From: Terebella lapidaria
Taxonomy: Eukaryota; Annelida; Polychaeta; Terebellida; Terebellidae
DNA: 64,000 bases
Assembly: GCA_949152475.1 (NCBI GenBank)
Contig: OX424569.1
Coordinates: 30,673,950 to 30,737,949, forward strand
Direction of reading: 5' to 3'
In this document: piece after piece, positions 1 through 8,944 of the stretch
Position numbering within the stretch: position 1 is the first letter of the stretch
Layout of the letters: each line of letters opens with the position of its first letter
Made by a program: the position numbers and the translations under genes
Notes under the pieces: generated by a model
The model's database searches: none
What the model was told of the DNA's origin: nothing
What the model saw: only the letters and a program-made list of their open reading frames with translations

Positions 1-565
1 CTTCTATGGCAATGATTTTTAGCACAAAATATTACACAAAGGGGATTTTTGAAAGAAAGAGTCGTATTTTGTGCCAATGTGGTCAAAGCAATTAAGATTT
101 TTGACAATCAGAGATAAATGCAAACCACGTACTTCTTCCAGACATGATACACACTCGCTTGGTTTCTTCTGTCAAGCGTTGCCTTGATCCATCAAAATTC
201 ATTGGCACAAAACGCACTGCCTGGCCGTTCTGTTACAGTGTTTATAGCGCATTAATGATTGCAGGTTGTGGTCAGTCCATCTAAACACCTCGGAAGCATT
301 TCACAGTTTTGTGAAAGGTCCATACGTAATTGTGTAATTTCACCATTAGTGCTCATTAACTGGCAATGTCCAGTGGAATGATGTCTAACAAATGAAACAT
401 TCCGCCGTGCCATTTTATCAGGTGATATTTTGGGAGAAGACCCTCCCACCCACCACACTCACAGCTGACCGCTAATGCCAGCCAAACAGAAAGCATTGTG
501 GGTAGTGCAAAAGTGAATGCAAACAAGCAACGTATTTTGTTATGTTGGATGATTAAAATGTGCAG
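1..565. repeat. Dispersed repeat family C, copy 1
   Basis: Bases about 1-110 match 35134-35227 in direct orientation, sharing the motif GCACAAAATATTACACAAAG. Bases about 165-565 match the inverted segment 46895-47345, including TTTTGTGCCAAT and the stretch around GGCAATGTCCA/TGGACATTGCC. Divergence with small indels suggests an old interspersed element. No terminal repeats or protein could be recognised. Confidence 0.5.
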
Positions 566-2455
566 TTTGCTGTCACCTTATATCAGCACCATGGTGCTAT
601 GATATTACTGTTCGAATTTCCACGACACCCTTCTATTTTTTTGTAAGTTATGTCCCGCATACTGGTTTGTCGGAATATCATATCGATTTATCGGCTTTTC
701 GACCTATACCCGCCAATGGGACAGAGCGATGACCCTTTTGGAACACCATAGTCATGGCCTCATTATGTTAATGCTTACACGATACCACTCACGAATACTC
801 GCTCAGCATTCAAGAGCCTCCAATAAAACAAACTGCATCAAATATTAATATGAGATGAAAACTAGGAAACTATTGCTAGTAAACTGTAAAAAATGTTATC
901 AATAACTAATTACGATTAAATAATCTAGAACAACTCATTATGTTGTATGATTTGTCGAAGGCATCGGACAAACATCATGTGATGAAGTAATAATGAGTGT
1001 GAACATATATTCACTCATATTTGCGTCTCCGAATGGTTGTTAAGGACGCCGTGGTTCATGTATGTTTAAACATGATCAATCCATCAGATGACGTTGCAGT
1101 CTGACAATCGTAAATGCTATCGTCTCTTATGGAGTCATCAAACACAGATCTGGTGGCCTTATAACTGCAATACCATGTGAAGTCACGAACGTAATATTCC
1201 CTAATTTGATGTTTTTCCTTAAATTACTTGAACCAATTTATTAGGATGGGCGTAATTTCATGTCTGATGCATAATGAGGGTCTAGCAGATGGAGACAGTC
1301 AAGAGACACACCAGAAGAGATGCCATTTAATCGAACTCATCCACGGATATACAAATTGTGTTCTTTTACACATGTTATCAAAGGTCTTGAACTTTTGATT
1401 GATGCCTTTCAATTATAGAGTTATGAGAAACGTGTTACCAATTACCAATCACTTGTGTCGTCGGTAGTTTAGCAGTTTATAAAGCAATGACATATGTAAT
1501 TATATGTTTGTCTCTCAAGAATGGGATAGTTTGAGAATTTCAATCTACCACATGATAAGAATAAGTTTCGTGTGGAGAGTGTTACTGTTGCAACTTAAAT
1601 TTAACCTGACTGAATTTACCTTGAAAGATTATAACACTATTTATCAAAACACAGATCTGTATTATTTTTCATCTGTACTCGTGTACACGGGGAGCTCGAA
1701 ATGTACAGTATCGCCTGATGGTATACTGATGACACAATGTATACAATTGTGGTTCGGAAATGCGTTTTCAATTATCATACTTGATATGAAAGACATGGAC
1801 CTTTCCTTTCAAGAAATATCCATACTTATTACAGTATCTATGAATGTATCTCTGTTTTTTCTCAAATTCACCAGGTTATATAAGAAGTGAACAAGACAAA
1901 GAATATAATATCATAAAATAATCAGAAAGTAGTTCGCACTAAACAAACTTAATGACACCTCACAATAGTTATTAGCACTTTATTAATATCGTCCAATGAC
2001 ACCAATTCTCCTTTGTTTTGCACTTGATAGTTGGTGTCTTCAAACAGAAAACCCAGTCTTACATCATTGCTAGGATCAATACATATCTGTGTCAATCATC
2101 TTGAGTTATAATTTAATGTTTTTGATGTTGCTTTCGATATTATCACGACAGGCAAAATGAACATCATGATACACTTGCGTGCATTCATTCCATTGATGTG
2201 TTGACTTAGTTTTTGCAAGGTGGCACGTGCTTCTAGTTAGCTTCAAGAACCACACATTAGTACGATCAAATTGACTTTGAATACAATTATCGAGTTCAAC
2301 ATACTGATTCAGGTCAGGAATAAACCTTGATTCATTGATTGCTATTTTACACGGTTCCTATAAGTAATCCAGCCCTGCAAATCATGACAATGTTATGTAA
2401 ATTTATCATGGAGACTCGAGTTTTAAACCTGTTATTGTTTGTACAGTTTTCCCAG
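566..2455. other. Intergenic or intronic AT-rich DNA, nothing recognised
   Basis: An open frame of 128 codons on the plus strand (1504-1890) has AT-rich composition and no recognisable domain. Its length is within chance expectation for this base composition. I see no RNA gene or clear repeat here. Confidence 0.4.
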
Positions 2456-2572
2456 TCCGATGCACCAAGCGGGAGAAGATCAGTGCAGCAGTCTCGAGCA
2501 CAAGTAGCGCTACGGAGGATCCACGCTCTGAATGTCCCATCAGAAACAAAGACCAGTTGCCAATCAACATAA
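2456..2572 (+). CDS. Possible 3'-terminal coding exon of an unidentified gene
   Basis: A pyrimidine-rich tract ending in TTTTCCCAG (AG at 2454-2455) precedes a locally GC-richer open stretch. It reads SDAPSGRRSV and continues to ALNVPSETKTSCQST, then TAA at 2570-2572. An AATAAA polyadenylation-type signal lies at 2674-2679, about 100 bases downstream. The composition contrasts with the AT-rich flanks, which fits a terminal exon. I do not recognise the protein, no upstream exon was identified, and the opposite strand is also open here. This is a candidate only. Confidence 0.27.
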   Translation, partial: SDAPSGRRSVQQSRAQVALRRIHALNVPSETKTSCQST

Positions 2573-5081
2573 AAAAAACTCTGAACTTGTATTTGAAATA
2601 TGCCGTTATGTATTATCACATGTACTGGTTATGTACACAAAATTATCCAATAATGTTATGTGTGGGCTCTGCAAATAAACAGGTACTATGATTAATCGTT
2701 GTTTCTTTTCAAAGTGTTGGAAATTTTGCGTTGAGAATCCCCAGCTTCTAGCTGATTCCTCAAAAATAATCCACACTTCACACAATAGTGTGACGTCATC
2801 ATAATGTTTTAATAATTCATAGTACATCGTAGAAATCATGATTATGTAACAAATTATACTGTTAACAGACTTCATGAAAATCACTCATGTGACACGAAAG
2901 GCAATTGTGACTAGGCAACAGCGGTTAAGTGTTTAGTTGTCAGCAGGTTGGGTGAATTCAGATGAGCTCCTGAATGAGTGGTCAGTGGTCACCAATATTG
3001 TATTCCCCACTGGTTATTTCAAGCTCCTTGGAGGAATTCAGGCACGCCATCGAAACCTCTACAGTTCCAAAAACACAAAACTTCATTCGTCTATTCAATT
3101 CATTCATGTGCATATCTGAGACAACATTAGCATCGTTTGATAAAAAAACAAATCGCTTGAAATTACCACGATTCCACTAATCACTTTTTAATTTTGCATT
3201 GTTTCAAGAGATGGAAAGATTTGAAACCATGTAAATAATAAATCTACATCAAAGAGTCAATCCGTCATTGTCAAATCATTTCGGCATAGAGGATTTTGAA
3301 GACGATTATACATGTTATATAATCAATCAAGCTGGATCATATATATAGCCTTTTCACCTAAACCATTATGATTTATGTGGTGTTCCATTTTACAGGAAAC
3401 ATCTCAGAACAACAACTTTTTATCAGCATGGAACGACGTATGTTTTGTAAATGTTGCTAAACGTGGAAACCTGAAAGCAATTAGAGTTTCCAATTTACAA
3501 GTTGTTTGGAAATACAATATTCGGAAACAATCAATGTTTATATTGAACCTTGACAATCCACCATGAGTGTTTTGAGAATGTTTTACGTTTCATTTTCCCA
3601 TTCAATAATCCACTCGTCGTATTGTGCATAAATAACGATTTTTTGAATTCTCAGTGTCAACAAGAACCTACAATAGTACTTCATCCCTCTCGTAAGTATC
3701 ACGGCCAGCATATTCAGTTGAAGTGGTTCCAATTAATCTCGCATTTTAGCAAGTCTGCAGTACTTTTCCGGCCTCACATTGGGTTACATATACAAATCCA
3801 CTCCCATTCAGAACAACAGAGAGCATGTAACCTGGGCCTACAACCAAACACAGTGCGATACATGGCTAGAATCCACGTGTGGTCGATGTGAGATGAGAAA
3901 TCAGCACCAATCCTTAGCGGAGAGGCCTAATGAAAAACAGACAGAGGACGATGTGTAAACAATGGAAAGTGCATGGAACTGGCAGGGATTCCAATAACGA
4001 GGCAATTGCAAGGGTAAGAGGTTTCTCTCTCGGAGCTTGGGAGATGGTATATGCTTGACTCTCTTCCCTATAACTTCACTCGCTATGGGACGAGAGATAC
4101 TATTTTGTGATAAAACATTTCCACGATAAATCACATACAACGATATCAGTAGGGCAAGAAATCAAAGCGCTGATGGTTGGACACATCGGTACATCAATCA
4201 ACCAATCAATACCTCGGTCATCGCTCCATCACACTGACAGTATTCGTTACTTAGTGTCCTGTTTGTTGAACATCCTTCATCTATATGAAAACAGCAAGTA
4301 TGTCATTATTACCGACTGTATGTTGTACTGCAATCAGAAACAATCGCTGACATCAATGAGAAAAACCACATGAAGATGACAGATGAGATTGCCAGATTCT
4401 TCAAGTATCAAATTTCCTCGACCTCTTACAGAAGACTGTAAGAGGTCTTTCACATGTGTATAAATATTGAGACACACATTATATTCCAGTGTCATCCATA
4501 TCTCTGAAAACTTGATGTTTGAACAATTATACAAACCACCCACCCAGCTGATGATACTGTGGGCGTTCTGTTCAGATGTCAACCAAGCTACTGCACACTC
4601 ACACTTTTGGAATCTCGTACAGGTGAGAGGGTTATGACGTGTTCTCGCAAATATGTATTTATCACTGGTGAAGCCAGTCTATACATACATTTCTGTGTAG
4701 AAAATGTCATGGCTGATTACGGTTCCATCCAAAATGTCATTAGCCATTTTACATAACACACATATGATATTTTCATGATGAGAGAGCAAAGACCTGACCA
4801 GTCATTCATTATTGACAGGTTGCGGGTGGGATGTGTGTATGTGTAGGAGGGGGGTGGGGGTAGTAAATTGATTCGCAAGAAATCAGTTGTCTGATTTTGG
4901 TCGACGGTATTATCCATCGCTTGAGCTTTGTTGTTGTTCACCTGCGGATAATGTTTATTTATCGTTTTCACATGCTTGTTACGGTGGATGATACAATCTC
5001 CTCATTAAAAGTAATCAAGACACATGTAATCAATCTAGTATATTTTAGACTTCAAAAGGTCGATGTTTGTTCCATTGATTA
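2573..5081. other. Intergenic or intronic DNA, nothing recognised
   Basis: The stretch is AT-rich, with short open frames of 60-113 codons that look random. A G-rich tract lies near 4846-4861. No domain, RNA gene or repeat boundary could be supported. Confidence 0.4.
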
Positions 5082-5168
5082 TTTTGCTACCTGGTGTCAA
5101 TTAGCACTTAATCATTTGTTTACACATTTCAGACCACCACCGAGTTCCCAGAGCACAATGCTTACACA

Positions 5169-5196
5169 GATTAAGGTACCGCGCGGTACCTTAATC
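5169..5196. repeat. Perfect 28-bp palindrome with GGTACC core
   Basis: The half-site GATTAAGGTACCGC is followed by its exact reverse complement. The same palindrome occurs at 28095-28122 (segment F copy 2) and at 30283-30310 (an inverted related copy). It overlaps the left end of the MITE-like unit. An AAAGATGGCGG (YY1-like) motif follows at 5197-5207. Confidence 0.85.
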
Positions 5197-5392
5197 AAAG
5201 ATGGCGGAAGGTAGATTATGCTTCGACCTTTTATCGGCGATTTCTAGCATATACATGAGAAATGCGCGTATATTTTTGTGGTTTCGAAGAGGGAATTACA
5301 ACATATACACTGTGGATAAGTTATAAGCGATGTTATAGTGGCAGTCGCGAGTAATTTGAGGGAGAAGAAATCGGCTTGATTACGGTACCGCG
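5182..5392. mobile_element. MITE-like unit with 15-bp terminal inverted repeats
   Basis: The left end CGCGGTACCTTAATC (5182-5196) is the reverse complement, with one mismatch, of the right end GATTACGGTACCGCG (5378-5392). Two more direct copies of the right-end motif follow: GATTACGGTACCACG at 5400-5414 and GATTACGGTTCCACG at 5433-5447. An inverted related copy occupies about 30036-30325. No coding capacity is seen, so it is non-autonomous. The true ends may lie outside the TIRs, because similarity between copies continues to a GCACA..TGCTTACACA motif just left of 5169. Confidence 0.55.
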
Positions 5393-6335
5393 TGAGGTGG
5401 ATTACGGTACCACGAATAGCCCATGCATCGGTGATTACGGTTCCACGACTACACAATTCATCCATTTAGTTTTTTTTTTCCTTACAAAGGTGCTTCTACG
5501 GTGTTACTTTTGTGACACACAGTCATATAGAGTAACAAAATTATTCGACCACTGTGCTGTGGAGCATCAAGGCTAGGAATTCAGCGTACGGCGGCGATTT
5601 CTGTGTGACCAAACAGGAGAACTACTATGGAAGTCTATACGTATATACATGATATAATTGTATATAATTGATCGACTTAAGCAGGGCCACAAATTATGTA
5701 GATGTCAATGACAGGTGTATCAGATACAGACGTTCAAGGTGTTCAAGCGTTGTACGAGAAACGGGACGGGGAAATGACTTCCTGTCACTACTGCAGGCCA
5801 CCGGCGATGGAACCCTAGATCCCCGACACATTTCTCTACATATATTATTGGATATTGGAAATTTCTTGTCGGCTGAGACTTTGAATAGCATCAGATACAG
5901 TGATGTGACACTTGACTTCTGGTCCTTGGTTTACCGGTGTGTTGATACTTCCGTCCCGGCCGTGAAATACACTTTCTGGAAGGACCATTGAGCGTCAGCC
6001 TCTTAATTTCTAACCTTGCTGTCCATTCCTTCAAGATATATATAATACACGTGGACTCCTCTCCATCAACGATATAAAATTGGTAACAATAAACAAAAGA
6101 TAACAAAAACTTATCTATTGATAAATGGGTATATAATAACAAAATCTCTTTTATTCACAACATATCTGGGATGGAACAGAACGTGATGAACACATCAACT
6201 AACATATCATCGTCGGTTTTCCGGGTTAGAGACTGGTACATTTTTTGTACAAGACAGAATTTGGAATAAAATTGAATAATTGATACACATGTATGACAGG
6301 AATTAGAAAACTTTGAATATTATAATATTACTGAA

Positions 6336-6601
6336 TGTTGTAAAACACTGATGTATATATGTTGACAATTACCTTGCTTAGGCAAGTGTCGCAGATGAGA
6401 CGAATCCTCGGCTGCAAGTAGAATCAGGCTGCGGTGTGCGAGCGTTCTTCGTGCTTTCAGTCCAAGGGTTCACATTCGTCTGACTTGCGTTTCCCGGGCC
6501 CCGGCTGTAGGGCTTTCCCCGATTACGTCCTACCCGCTGTGGTGATGCTGATTGGCTTGTTGGATTGGGACTCGCTAATTTACGGATGCAGTTTCACAAC
6601 A
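6336..6601 (-). repeat. LTR1 (266 bp), 3' LTR of retrotransposon copy 1
   Basis: It starts TGTTGT and ends ACAACA, so it has TG..CA termini inside a 6-bp inverted repeat. It appears identical to LTR2 and LTR3. On the minus (sense) strand it carries a CCAAT-type motif (GCCAATCAGC at 6547-6556). I saw no AATAAA in it and no convincing TATA box. The purine-rich PPT lies immediately outside its sense-strand 5' edge, which defines it as the 3' LTR of copy 1. Confidence 0.95.
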
Positions 6602-6610
6602 TCCTCCCCC
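6602..6610 (-). other. Polypurine tract (PPT), copy 1
   Basis: On the sense (minus) strand GGGGGAGGA directly abuts the first base of LTR1. This is the expected position and composition of the RNase H-resistant primer for plus-strand DNA synthesis. Confidence 0.8.
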
Positions 6611-6699
6611 GTTTTGAAGGATTCCGGACTATCCTGTTGAAAGCTAGAGGAAATACTGGTGGGCGTTCTGAAGAAGGACGAATACACGGACTAATGTGT

Positions 6700-7020
6700 G
6701 ACCATTAAAACTCGTAAAACTGTAGTGATGACATTCGTGAACTAAACAGGCAACCTAGCCTAACCTCTGTGTACTCCTCAGAATCAGGGGGAATATCCCA
6801 CCAACCCAAAGGGGGGCAGAGTTACAATACTGAACAGCGGCAATACTGAATGGTAACAATATATACATGAACTCAACTTGTTACAACTCGTAACTCTGAA
6901 TAATACTGGATAACATGATAAAACAATTCAGCCTGTTACAACTCGTAACCCTGGCTACGTGGAACCTTAAAACCATAAAAACTACCACCATGACAAACTT
7001 CCTGGTTACTACTCGTAACT
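6700..7020 (-). repeat. 3' untranslated region with repeated GTTACAACTCGTAAC motif, copy 1
   Basis: Between ORF3 and the PPT the plus strand carries GTTACAACTCGTAAC at 6880-6894 and 6935-6949, and GTTACTACTCGTAAC at 7005-7019. A weaker related match, AAAACTCGTAAAACT, lies near 6706-6720. Each strong copy is an imperfect palindrome (GTTAC..GTAAC), with 55-70 bp spacing. The array is repeated unchanged in copy 2. A cis-acting RNA or DNA role is an inference from position and repetition. Confidence 0.7.
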
Positions 7021-7176
7021 GAAAATCCACTTGATTTTACATACACCCTCTGTAGCGACCTTACCTCCATCCCAGGCAGAGGCAAAATGCCGCCATCCCA
7101 GGACAGCTTCCAGCCACTACAGGAACAAATTTTAAATGAATTTCAGGCACACAATACATATATATATCACAATCGA

Positions 7177-8736
7177 CTATTTCTTAGACTCTCCCTCCCC
7201 CCAGAAGAACCGGAGGGCGTTCTGACGGGCCTGGAGGGCGATCAGTGTCGGCGGGAAGTTCCGGACTCGCGCGATCCGCTGGATGATGGGCCGTAAGGCG
7301 AATGGTGTCGGGCTTTGGTACCCCGCGTCGCTCTCCAGCAGCAAACGATGACCCTCCATGGCCTTGAGCATCTGGGTGGTAGGCTCTCCCGCGCGGAGAA
7401 GTGTCTTTCCGATGCCGAACCTGACGTTTGGGAAGGCTGAGGTCCACCGTTTGGCTGCGTTCACTGTTCCCGAAAAACAATGGAGATAGACGGGGTGCTG
7501 TCGCGGCAGGACATCCTGGAGGATCCGTAGACCGTCCGAGGTCGCTTGATCGGACCCAAATGCATCTCGGATGTGCAGCACTACTGGAAGCCGCTGCTCC
7601 AAGGCAATTCCCAGTACAACTCTGAAGTACTCCCGTTGGCGGTTGTGCTCTTCCTCCTTGGTCTGCCGGAAGTAGTCGAGACCGATCTCTCCGACCCCAA
7701 CACAGTCAGGCCGCGCCACGGCAATCCGCAGTTCTGCCCAGTGGACATCCGTCACCTCGTCCCGAGAGCGACCAACCACCGTCGGATGGTAGCCCAGTGT
7801 GAAACTCACACCAGACAACTTCTCCAAACGGGGCAGGAAGCGCCCGAAACCAGGAAAGTTGAGGCTCGCCACAATCCTGTCCAGTGCAACACGCTGTCCC
7901 TCTGGGGTGTTGGCCTCTAGTCGTGGAAGGTTGACGTGACCATCTCCTCCAAGGAACTTCTCGAGGTGAGCGTGAGCATCGATGGTGATGAGCTGCAGCC
8001 CGGGGATGACTGGTTGTATCGGTTGGATAATATCCGGCAAGCGGACCTGGCGTTCATCCAGCACGACAATCAGCTTGATCACGATAGACCAGTGAGTCAG
8101 ACAGGCGACGGAGCTCTGCGGGATCAGAGCAAACACCTCCATATGGTCCAGTCTCCCGTTCAGCACCTCAAAGCTGTGGAAGAGCTGCTGGTAGGACGGG
8201 GGAATGTTCTGCGACCGGTCGTCATTGTAGAGGCGCTGTTCGATCACCAGCTGGAGTAGGTCCTGCAGAGTAGAACAGCAAAATTCCTGCCGGAGGAAGT
8301 TAAGCAAACCATTCATCTGGCCTACCCATTGTGTCAGCCGTCGGTCGGTGAAGAAGTCCTCCTCTAGGTGGTCAAGTTTGGACTCGTGACAGGCAATCAA
8401 GAAGGCTCGGCTGAGTTCGGATTTCTGACACCGGAAGCAACAGTGGTCGGGCCGCACATACCAGGGCAGATGGCAGTCTATCAGGTGACGCTTCATGGCC
8501 GCTTGAGTAGGCTCCTTGCAGATGGTGCAAACCTTCAACTGTTTGACTTTGCCGTCGGCAGTGCGCTTCACTGAGGGTGGCCGGTCAGAGGGCCCACGCA
8601 GACTGTCGGCACTAGCTGTTACCAGCCGAGTCTCAGCATGAGTCTCCGAGGTCCCGGACAGGGCCGTTGACACCGACTCCTCGAGAAGAGTCTCGTCATA
8701 GTCGGGGATGAATTCTGATTCATCAACGATCTCCAT
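7177..8736 (-). CDS. ORF3: zinc-finger plus TatD-family metal-dependent hydrolase, copy 1 (519 aa)
   Basis: Residues 1-65 are low-complexity and acidic. Two zinc-finger-like motifs follow: C70-x2-C73-x10-H84-x4-H89, and C100-x2-C103 with H117 and H123. From about residue 249 to the end the protein is a full TatD-type TIM-barrel hydrolase. It has DAHAH (D253, H255, H257), GVGEIGLDYF (E350), LPVVLHIRDA (H388), YLHCFSG (H419), LLLESDAGY (D470) and a C-terminal QNALRFF (N506). All expected metal ligands are present. TatD proteins are Mg-dependent DNases/exonucleases, so nuclease activity is expected from the family. The gene occupies the env position, 208 nt downstream of the pol stop. No signal peptide or membrane segment is seen, so it is not an envelope protein. 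The ATG is chosen because a splice acceptor ends 2 nt before it. Copy 2 differs at residue 207 (Q here, P there). Confidence 0.93.
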   Translation of the reverse strand: MEIVDESEFIPDYDETLLEESVSTALSGTSETHAETRLVTASADSLRGPSDRPPSVKRTADGKVKQLKVCTICKEPTQAAMKRHLIDCHLPWYVRPDHCCFRCQKSELSRAFLIACHESKLDHLEEDFFTDRRLTQWVGQMNGLLNFLRQEFCCSTLQDLLQLVIEQRLYNDDRSQNIPPSYQQLFHSFEVLNGRLDHMEVFALIPQSSVACLTHWSIVIKLIVVLDERQVRLPDIIQPIQPVIPGLQLITIDAHAHLEKFLGGDGHVNLPRLEANTPEGQRVALDRIVASLNFPGFGRFLPRLEKLSGVSFTLGYHPTVVGRSRDEVTDVHWAELRIAVARPDCVGVGEIGLDYFRQTKEEEHNRQREYFRVVLGIALEQRLPVVLHIRDAFGSDQATSDGLRILQDVLPRQHPVYLHCFSGTVNAAKRWTSAFPNVRFGIGKTLLRAGEPTTQMLKAMEGHRLLLESDAGYQSPTPFALRPIIQRIARVRNFPPTLIALQARQNALRFFWGEGESKK

Positions 8737-8738
8737 CT

Positions 8739-8765
8739 CTGCAAGTTCAAAACAGACAGTTAGGG
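8739..8765 (-). promoter_or_regulatory. 3' splice site for ORF3 subgenomic RNA, copy 1
   Basis: On the sense strand a CTAACTG branch-point-like motif is followed by a T-rich stretch and ACTTGCAG, with the AG at 8740-8739. The next bases are AG then the ATG of ORF3. A second acceptor-like CGCAG and two GGTGAGAAT donor-like motifs lie in the same 208-nt pol-ORF3 spacer. This resembles the spliced env strategy of retroviruses and errantiviruses. Splicing itself is inferred. Confidence 0.6.
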
Positions 8766-8944
8766 AACCAGAGAGAAATTCTCACCAGTTCCAAAAACAA
8801 ATAAAACATTGGAATACAAATTAGGAAATCAGAAAGGAATTCTCACCGATTTCTGCGGAAATTTAGAATACACAATTTAGACATTATCCGGAGTGACCAA
8901 ATTCAGGGTTAGTTATTAAGTAACTTATCTAGAATTGTGTGATC

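Larger units (their letters stand above)
5082..6335. repeat. Segment F, copy 1 (1254 bp), left flank of the retrotransposon array
   Basis: This segment recurs at 28008-29261 with the same length, offset 22,926, and no difference that I could see by eye. Copy 1 ends in ATTACTGAA directly at the first base of LTR1. Copy 2 starts with TTTTGCTACC directly after the last base of LTR3. The sequence before copy 1 and the sequence after copy 2 are unrelated, so F reads as one genomic segment duplicated around the element. It contains a MITE-like unit (5182-5392). A 107-codon plus-strand open frame at 5668-5991 shows no recognisable domain. Confidence 0.9.

Noticed and set aside
1504..1890. 128-codon plus-strand open frame as a gene
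   Set aside because: AT-rich, no domain, no splice or promoter context, and of a length expected by chance in 64 kb of this composition.
5668..5991. 107-codon open frame in segment F (again at 28594-28917)
   Set aside because: No domain recognised. Its duplication comes from the F segment and is not evidence of selection.
7177..8736. TatD gene as bacterial contamination or an ordinary host gene next to the element
   Set aside because: It lies between pol and the PPT in both copies, in element orientation, with a retroelement-like splice signal, so it belongs to the element.
7177..8736. ORF3 as a divergent envelope protein
   Set aside because: No signal peptide, no membrane anchor and no furin-like site are seen, and the TatD motifs are complete.
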